From assembly GCF_004353905.1 (NCBI RefSeq), contig NZ_SMOD01000006.1:62001-126000 (forward strand): a DNA stretch of 64,000 nucleotides. The letters run 5' to 3'. Shown piece after piece: positions 58,157 to 64,000 of this stretch; position 1 is the stretch's first letter, and each line of letters starts with the position of its first letter. Under the pieces are notes generated by a model. The model saw only the letters and a list, made by a program, of their open reading frames with translations, had not been told where the DNA came from and ran no database searches. The position numbers were made by a program, and so were the translations under genes. Source of the stretch: Paraburkholderia guartelaensis. Lineage in GTDB: Bacteria; Pseudomonadota; Gammaproteobacteria; Burkholderiales; Burkholderiaceae.

Positions 58157-58450
58157 TCGCGCGCTTCTGCTCGATGCTGTGACGCGCCGCGTGTTGCGGC
58201 GCAACGAAGACCGGAATGCCGCGCCCCGCGTGTACGAGGGGCGTGCAACGAGCCGCGCAAATGCCGCCTGACAGGGGCGCGCTTTGCGCGGCTCGCGTGT
58301 CTTTTAAGTACGCTGCACCAAAAGTCGTTATAAGCTCTACAATCCCCGGCCCGGCGACGGCCGGCTTTTGTCCCGCGTGGGCCGCTGCCGCGCGCATCCG
58401 TCGCCGCACAGGGCAAAAGGACTTCGAACAACTACCTGGAGAGGAGCCTC

Positions 58451-59812
58451 ATGGGAGTGGCCCACGGCAGCATGCTGCTGATTTACGCGCTCGTCGCGAT
58501 TGCCGCGCTGATCCTGCTGATCACGCGCTTCAAGGTTTATCCGTTTCTCGTCCTGATCATCGTTTCGCTGCTGCTCGGCCTCGCCGTCGGCATGCCGATG
58601 GATCAGATCGTCAAGTCGTTCGAAACCGGTAACGGCAACACGCTCGGCCACATCGCCATCGTGGTGGGCCTCGGCACGATGCTCGGCAAGATGATGGCGG
58701 AGTCGGGCGGCGCCGAGCGCATTGCCACGACGCTCATTCGCTGGTTCGGCGAGAAGAACATTCACTGGGCGATGATGGTCGTCGCGATCATCGTCGGCTT
58801 GCCGGTGTTCTTCGAAGTCGGCTTCGTGCTGCTCATTCCGATCGCATTCAACGTCGCCAAGCGCACGGGCAAGTCGCTGCTGCTGATCGGCCTGCCGATG
58901 GTGGCAGGCCTTTCGGTCGTGCACGGGCTGATTCCGCCGCACCCGGCCGCGCTCCTCGCCGTGCAGGCGTATCACGCCGACATCGGCAGGACCATCGCTT
59001 ACGGCCTGCTCGTGGGCGTGCCCACGGCCATCATCGCCGGGCCGCTCTTCGCGCTCTTCATTCACCGCTACATCAAACTGCCCGAGAGCAATCCGCTTTC
59101 CGAGCAGTTCGTGAGCAAGGCCGACCCCAAGCCCGATAGCGAGTTGCCGGGCTTCGGCATCACGCTCTTCACGATCCTGCTGCCCGTGATCCTCATGCTG
59201 ATCGGCAGCTGGGCCGATCTCGTATTCGAGCCGAAAACGCTGCCGAACAACTTGTTGCACTTTATCGGCACCTCGGACGTCGCGCTGCTGATCGCCGTGC
59301 TGGTAAGCTTCTGGACCTTCGGCGCGCAACGCGGCTTCACGCGCGAGCAGATCCAGAAGTTCTGCGGCGACTGTCTTGCGCCGATCGCGGGCATCACGCT
59401 GATCGTGGGCGCGGGCGGCGGCTTCGGCCGTGTGCTGATGGACAGCGGTGTCTCGAAGCAGATCGTCGAACTGGCGCAGAATGAGCATCTCTCGCCGCTT
59501 TTGCTCGGCTGGATGGTCGCCGCTCTGATCCGTCTCGCAACCGGCTCGGCCACAGTGGCGATGACCACGGCATGCGGCATCGTCGCGCCCATTGCATCGG
59601 CTAGCGCCATGACTGTGAAGCCGGAACTGCTCGTGCTCGCCACGGGCTCGGGCTCGCTGATCTTCTCGCACGTCAACGACGGCGGATTCTGGCTGATCAA
59701 GGAATATTTCGGCATGACCGTGGGTCAAACGTTCAAGACCTGGTCGTTGCTGGAGACCATTATTTCGCTGCTGGGCCTCGGGCTTACCTTCGCCCTCGCA
59801 GCGGTGGTGTAA
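58451..59812 (+). CDS. gntP: Gluconate permease, GntP family
   Basis: The protein has 453 residues with about 12 membrane segments and GGAGAGGAG before the ATG. GntP signatures are GNTLGHIAIVVGLGTMLGKMMAESGGAERIA, VGLPVFFEVGFVLLIPI, HGLIPPHPAALLAVQAY, FGRVLMDSGVSKQI and ATGSATVAMTTACGIVAPI. It imports gluconate with protons. With gluconokinase behind it, it supplies 6-phosphogluconate to edd-eda. The 294-bp gap before it contains a TACAAT (58339-58344) but no convincing full promoter. E. coli would call the close paralogue gntT or gntU. Confidence 0.92.
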   Translation: MGVAHGSMLLIYALVAIAALILLITRFKVYPFLVLIIVSLLLGLAVGMPMDQIVKSFETGNGNTLGHIAIVVGLGTMLGKMMAESGGAERIATTLIRWFGEKNIHWAMMVVAIIVGLPVFFEVGFVLLIPIAFNVAKRTGKSLLLIGLPMVAGLSVVHGLIPPHPAALLAVQAYHADIGRTIAYGLLVGVPTAIIAGPLFALFIHRYIKLPESNPLSEQFVSKADPKPDSELPGFGITLFTILLPVILMLIGSWADLVFEPKTLPNNLLHFIGTSDVALLIAVLVSFWTFGAQRGFTREQIQKFCGDCLAPIAGITLIVGAGGGFGRVLMDSGVSKQIVELAQNEHLSPLLLGWMVAALIRLATGSATVAMTTACGIVAPIASASAMTVKPELLVLATGSGSLIFSHVNDGGFWLIKEYFGMTVGQTFKTWSLLETIISLLGLGLTFALAAVV

Positions 59813-59821
59813 CGCGCAACT

Positions 59822-59880
59822 ATGTTGCATGGGACCGGAGCAGGCGCTAAAGCGCTAACTCCGTTCGACAGGAGCAGTAA
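59822..59880 (+). promoter_or_regulatory. Conserved leader element with 9-codon ORF before gntK (copy B)
   Basis: TTGCATGGGA (59825-59834) begins the block shared with the dctA leader. The ATG at 59829 opens a 9-codon frame, MGPEQALKR, ending TAA at 59858, 22 nt before gntK. CGGAG (59836-59840) pairs with CTCCG (59859-59863), and inside it GCGCT (59844-59848) pairs with AGCGC (59851-59855). A second frame from ATG 59822 runs 20 codons and ends in the gntK start (ATGA). Differences from copy A are mostly at third codon positions of the MG..QALKR frame. Confidence 0.5.
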
Positions 59881-60390
59881 ATGATTTTGATAGCGATGGG
59901 CGTGTCGGGCGCAGGCAAGACACGCATCGGCGAATTGCTCGCCGAGCGCCTCAAGTGCACCTTCACCGACGGCGACGCCTTCCACAGCGAAGCCAACAAG
60001 AAGAAGATGCACGACGGCATTCCCCTCACCGACGACGACCGCTGGCCGTGGCTGCGCACGATTCGCGCGGCGATCGAGGAGAAGCAGCGCGCCCACGAAA
60101 CGGCCGTGTTCACCTGCTCGTCGCTCAAGCGCTCGTATCGCGACATCCTGCGCGGCAACGACCACGACGTGTGCTTCGTCTACCTGAAGGGCTCGTTCGA
60201 AGTGCTGCACGAGCGTCTTGCTTCGCGTACCGGCCACTTCTTCGATCCGTCGCTGCTGCAAAGCCAGCTCGACACGCTCGAAGAGCCAGGCGCCGATGAG
60301 GCGATCGAGGTGAGCATCGAGCTTACGCCCGAGCAGATCGTCGACGAGGTGATGAAGCAGATGGACGCGCGCCGCAATCAGGCCTCCTGA
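59881..60390 (+). CDS. gntK: Gluconokinase
   Basis: The protein has 169 residues, with CAGGAG upstream of the ATG. The P-loop is MGVSGAGKTRIGELLA (about residues 6-21), followed by FTDGDAFHSEANKKKMHDGIPLTDDDRWPWLRTI and FTCSSLKRSYRDILRG, with YLKGSFEVLHERLASRTGHFFDPSLLQSQLDTLE. It phosphorylates D-gluconate to 6-phosphogluconate. It lies 68 bp behind the permease gene, in the gluconate-to-Entner-Doudoroff block. Confidence 0.96.
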   Translation: MILIAMGVSGAGKTRIGELLAERLKCTFTDGDAFHSEANKKKMHDGIPLTDDDRWPWLRTIRAAIEEKQRAHETAVFTCSSLKRSYRDILRGNDHDVCFVYLKGSFEVLHERLASRTGHFFDPSLLQSQLDTLEEPGADEAIEVSIELTPEQIVDEVMKQMDARRNQAS

Positions 60391-60432
60391 TTTCGCGGCC
60401 GCACGCGATCACTCGATCGTGCGGCGGTAAAC

Positions 60433-60466
60433 AAAAAAGCGCTCGATTCAATCGAGCGCTTTTTTT
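60433..60466. terminator. Bidirectional terminator between gntK and purB
   Basis: A perfect 15-bp stem, AAAAAAGCGCTCGAT with ATCGAGCGCTTTTTT, encloses a 3-nt loop. The A and T tracts on both sides let it end both convergent transcripts. Confidence 0.93.
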
Positions 60467-60486
60467 ATGGCGTGGCGGTATCGCGA

Positions 60487-62109
<1,623 letters not shown>

Positions 62110-62129
62110 TTAATCAAATATTTGCTGCC

Positions 62130-63932
62130 ATGACTCCCGATGCTCCCATCCTTGCTACCGGCCAGGCCGATGTCCTCATCGAAGCCGGTCTTGCTTGCCA
62201 CCGCGCAGGCCGGATCGACGACGCCCACGCTTACTATCAGTCCGCGCTCGCGGCGCACCCCGAAGAACCCGGCGCACTGCACTACCTGGGCGTGATTGCG
62301 CTCGGCCGCGGCCAGTTGAGGGAAGCCGCCGCGCTGATGGACCGTGCGCTCGCGCAGACGCCCGACAACGCCGAATATCTGGCCAACCGCGGCGTAGCCA
62401 CAAGCCGCCTTGGCGACCATGCGGTCGCGGCCGCCTGGCAGCGCAAGGCGCTGGCGCTCGCCCCCGACTTCGCTAACGCGCACAACAATCTCGGCAATGC
62501 GCTGATGGAACTCGGCGATATCGCCGGCGCCGCGCAGCACTATCGGCGTGCGCGTTCGCTGGAGCCGCAATCCGCGCACTTCGCGTTCAATCTCGGACGC
62601 GCACTCGAAGCCAACAGCGAAAAATACGCCGCACTTGTGCAGTTCCGCACTGCTGCGGCGCTCGACCCGCGTGATCTGAAGACGCTGATCCATATGGGCC
62701 GGCTGATGCGCTCGATGGAGAAGCACGCCGAAGCGGCCGCCTGCTTCGAGGCCGTGATCGCACGCGAGCCTGAGAACGTGCTCGCGCTCTTCGAACTCGG
62801 CTACGCGTACGACGCGATGCACCGCTACGAAGCGGCGATCCCGCTATACCGGCGTGCCGCGGAACTCAAGCCCGATGGGGCGGCCATCATCAACAATCTC
62901 GCCTTCGCGCTGACCGCGCTGGCGCGCTACGACGAAGCGGAAATTGACTATCGACGCGCACTGGCGCTGAACCCCGACCTGCCCGAATCGCGCTTTCAGC
63001 TCGGCATGTTATTGCTGAGGCGCGAAGACTACGCCGGCGGCTGGCCGCTCTTCGAGAACCGCAAGCTCACCGCGACTGCCAGGGCCAACTACCGCAAGCT
63101 GCCGTGCCCCGAGTGGCGGGGCGAGCCGCTGGAAGGCAAGCGCTTCCTGATCTGCCGCGAGCAGGGCGTGGGCGATCAGATCCAGTTCCTGCGCTATGCG
63201 GGCCTGCTGGCCCAGATGGGCGCGCAGGTTCACGCGTGGGTCGCGCCGGAACTGGCGTCGCTCGCAGCGACGGTGCCGGGTGTCGCACGCGTGCTCGACG
63301 CCGCGCCGAGCGACGAAGCCATCGCCACGGATTACGACTACTGGTGCGACGTGATGAGCCTGCCGCTGAAGTTTCCGGGCCGGCCGATCTACGCCGGCAT
63401 GCCGTATATGCGAGCCGATACCGCGCAGGCCGCCACCTGGCGCGCACGCGTGAACGCGCTGGCCGGCGCCGCGCAGCGCCGTATCGGGCTCGTCTGGGCC
63501 GGCAACCCGCGCCACCATTTCGACGCCTTCCGCTCCGTGCGGCTCGAGTCGCTGGTGCCGCTGTCCGCGCTCGCCGGCAACGCCTGGTTCTCGCTCCAGA
63601 AAGGCCCGTCGGCCGCGCAGCTTGCGTCGGTCGCGCTCCGCTGGCCGATCGACGCGCTCGGCGACGATCTGCACGACTTCGCGGCGACGGCGGCGCTCAT
63701 CGAGGCGCTCGACCTCGTCATCACCGTCGATACGTCGGTCGCGCACCTCGCCGGGGCGCTCGGCAAGCCCGTATGGGTGCTGCTCGCCGCGCAGTCCGAC
63801 TGGCGCTGGGGCAAGGATCGCGCCGATTCGGCCTGGTATCCGTCGGCGCGCGTGTTCCGCCAGTCCTCGCTCGGCGACTGGCGCGGCGTGGTCGCCGAAC
63901 TGGAAAGCGCGCTTTGCGGGGCGTCCCGCTAA
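62130..63932 (+). CDS. TPR-repeat protein with GT9/GT41-like C-terminal domain
   Basis: The protein has 600 residues from ATG 62130 (a GTG at 62085 would add 15; neither has a clear ribosome site). Eight or so TPR units fill about residues 10-300, for example AHNNLGNALMELGDIAGAAQHYRRARSLEP and ALFELGYAYDAMHRYEAAIPLYRRAAELKP. The C-terminal half looks like a glycosyltransferase of the heptosyl/O-GlcNAc type: RFLICREQGVGDQIQFLRYAGLL, RIGLVWAGNPRHHFD, FSLQKGP and LVITVDTSVAHLAGALGKPVWVLL. Such proteins are common in Burkholderia, but their target is unknown. The gene is divergent from purB. Confidence 0.85.
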   Translation: MTPDAPILATGQADVLIEAGLACHRAGRIDDAHAYYQSALAAHPEEPGALHYLGVIALGRGQLREAAALMDRALAQTPDNAEYLANRGVATSRLGDHAVAAAWQRKALALAPDFANAHNNLGNALMELGDIAGAAQHYRRARSLEPQSAHFAFNLGRALEANSEKYAALVQFRTAAALDPRDLKTLIHMGRLMRSMEKHAEAAACFEAVIAREPENVLALFELGYAYDAMHRYEAAIPLYRRAAELKPDGAAIINNLAFALTALARYDEAEIDYRRALALNPDLPESRFQLGMLLLRREDYAGGWPLFENRKLTATARANYRKLPCPEWRGEPLEGKRFLICREQGVGDQIQFLRYAGLLAQMGAQVHAWVAPELASLAATVPGVARVLDAAPSDEAIATDYDYWCDVMSLPLKFPGRPIYAGMPYMRADTAQAATWRARVNALAGAAQRRIGLVWAGNPRHHFDAFRSVRLESLVPLSALAGNAWFSLQKGPSAAQLASVALRWPIDALGDDLHDFAATAALIEALDLVITVDTSVAHLAGALGKPVWVLLAAQSDWRWGKDRADSAWYPSARVFRQSSLGDWRGVVAELESALCGASR

Positions 63933-64000
63933 GGCATCCGGCCCGCGCGCCGCGCGAATTTCGCCGCGCAGGCGCCCAGGCGCGCGGCCACGGGCCTAGA

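Noticed and set aside
58300..58350. HexR box before gntP
   Set aside because: Only half-site similarity (TTGTA on the minus strand near 58344) without the matching second arm at the right distance.
63929..64000. C-terminal end of a convergent minus-strand gene at the right edge
   Set aside because: A frame without stops enters from the edge and ends in TAG at 63929, but only 23 low-complexity codons (Arg/Ala-rich) are visible, too few to call.

Overview
The window is high-GC, densely packed chromosome from a betaproteobacterium of the order Burkholderiales, most likely Burkholderia sensu lato (Paraburkholderia, Caballeronia or a relative). This rests on the gene set and neighbourhoods: lptE-holA-proA, divergent fur and bamE, hexR/edd/eda, a malic enzyme fused to a phosphotransacetylase-like domain, a YadA-type adhesin next to an OmpA protein, and allantoicase next to ureidoglycolate lyase. 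I see no phage, insertion sequence, integron, CRISPR array, rRNA or tRNA. Almost everything is ordinary chromosomal gene content with strong GC3 codon use.

Layout. 1-325: end of an EcsC-family gene. 447-2594: 14-TM drug-efflux-type transporter and a MarR regulator. 2618-6945: D-amino-acid module (D-serine-dehydratase-like enzyme, divergent RpiR regulator, D-aminoacylase, RidA). 7005-7672: HigBA-like toxin-antitoxin pair. 7866-18779: IclR-controlled sugar cluster with DgoK, DgoA, an AraFGH-type ABC importer, two SDR dehydrogenases, an SMP-30 lactonase and an aldose 1-epimerase. It fits oxidative D-galactose (and probably L-arabinose) catabolism, but no aldonate dehydratase is present. 18906-19721: pyrF. 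19810-27548: large hybrid histidine kinase, trimeric autotransporter adhesin and OmpA-domain protein. 27656-30352: cupin, pncC, pgpA, thiL. 30539-34103: maeB, then a secreted barnase-type RNase and its barstar. 34190-36404: rsmE, a VOC protein, a spermidine-synthase-like protein. 36687-39877: tkt and gap.

39932-43920: a FadR-type GntR regulator divergent from dctA, allantoicase and ureidoglycolate lyase, with three copies of a TGGTC-N-GACC operator. 44021-47720: fur, bamE, dapB, exbB/exbD. 47887-54371: leuS, lptE, holA, proA, hemJ. 54452-60390: hexR divergent from edd-eda, a GntP-family gluconate permease and gluconokinase, that is gluconate uptake, phosphorylation and the Entner-Doudoroff pathway under HexR. 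60487-63932: purB and a TPR/glycosyltransferase-like protein.

Most interesting signals: (i) a roughly 55-nt leader element shared by gntK and dctA that encodes a short peptide of the form MG[P/W][E/D]QALKR and folds into a hairpin with one compensatory base-pair change; (ii) HexR-type boxes placed exactly on both promoters of the hexR/edd divergon; (iii) three GntR operators on the gntR/dctA divergon; (iv) a 31-bp inverted repeat over the -35 of iclR, followed by a small ORF with a strong Shine-Dalgarno; (v) the compact D-amino-acid module. Promoters, operators and starts were judged by eye only; no searches or folding programs were run.
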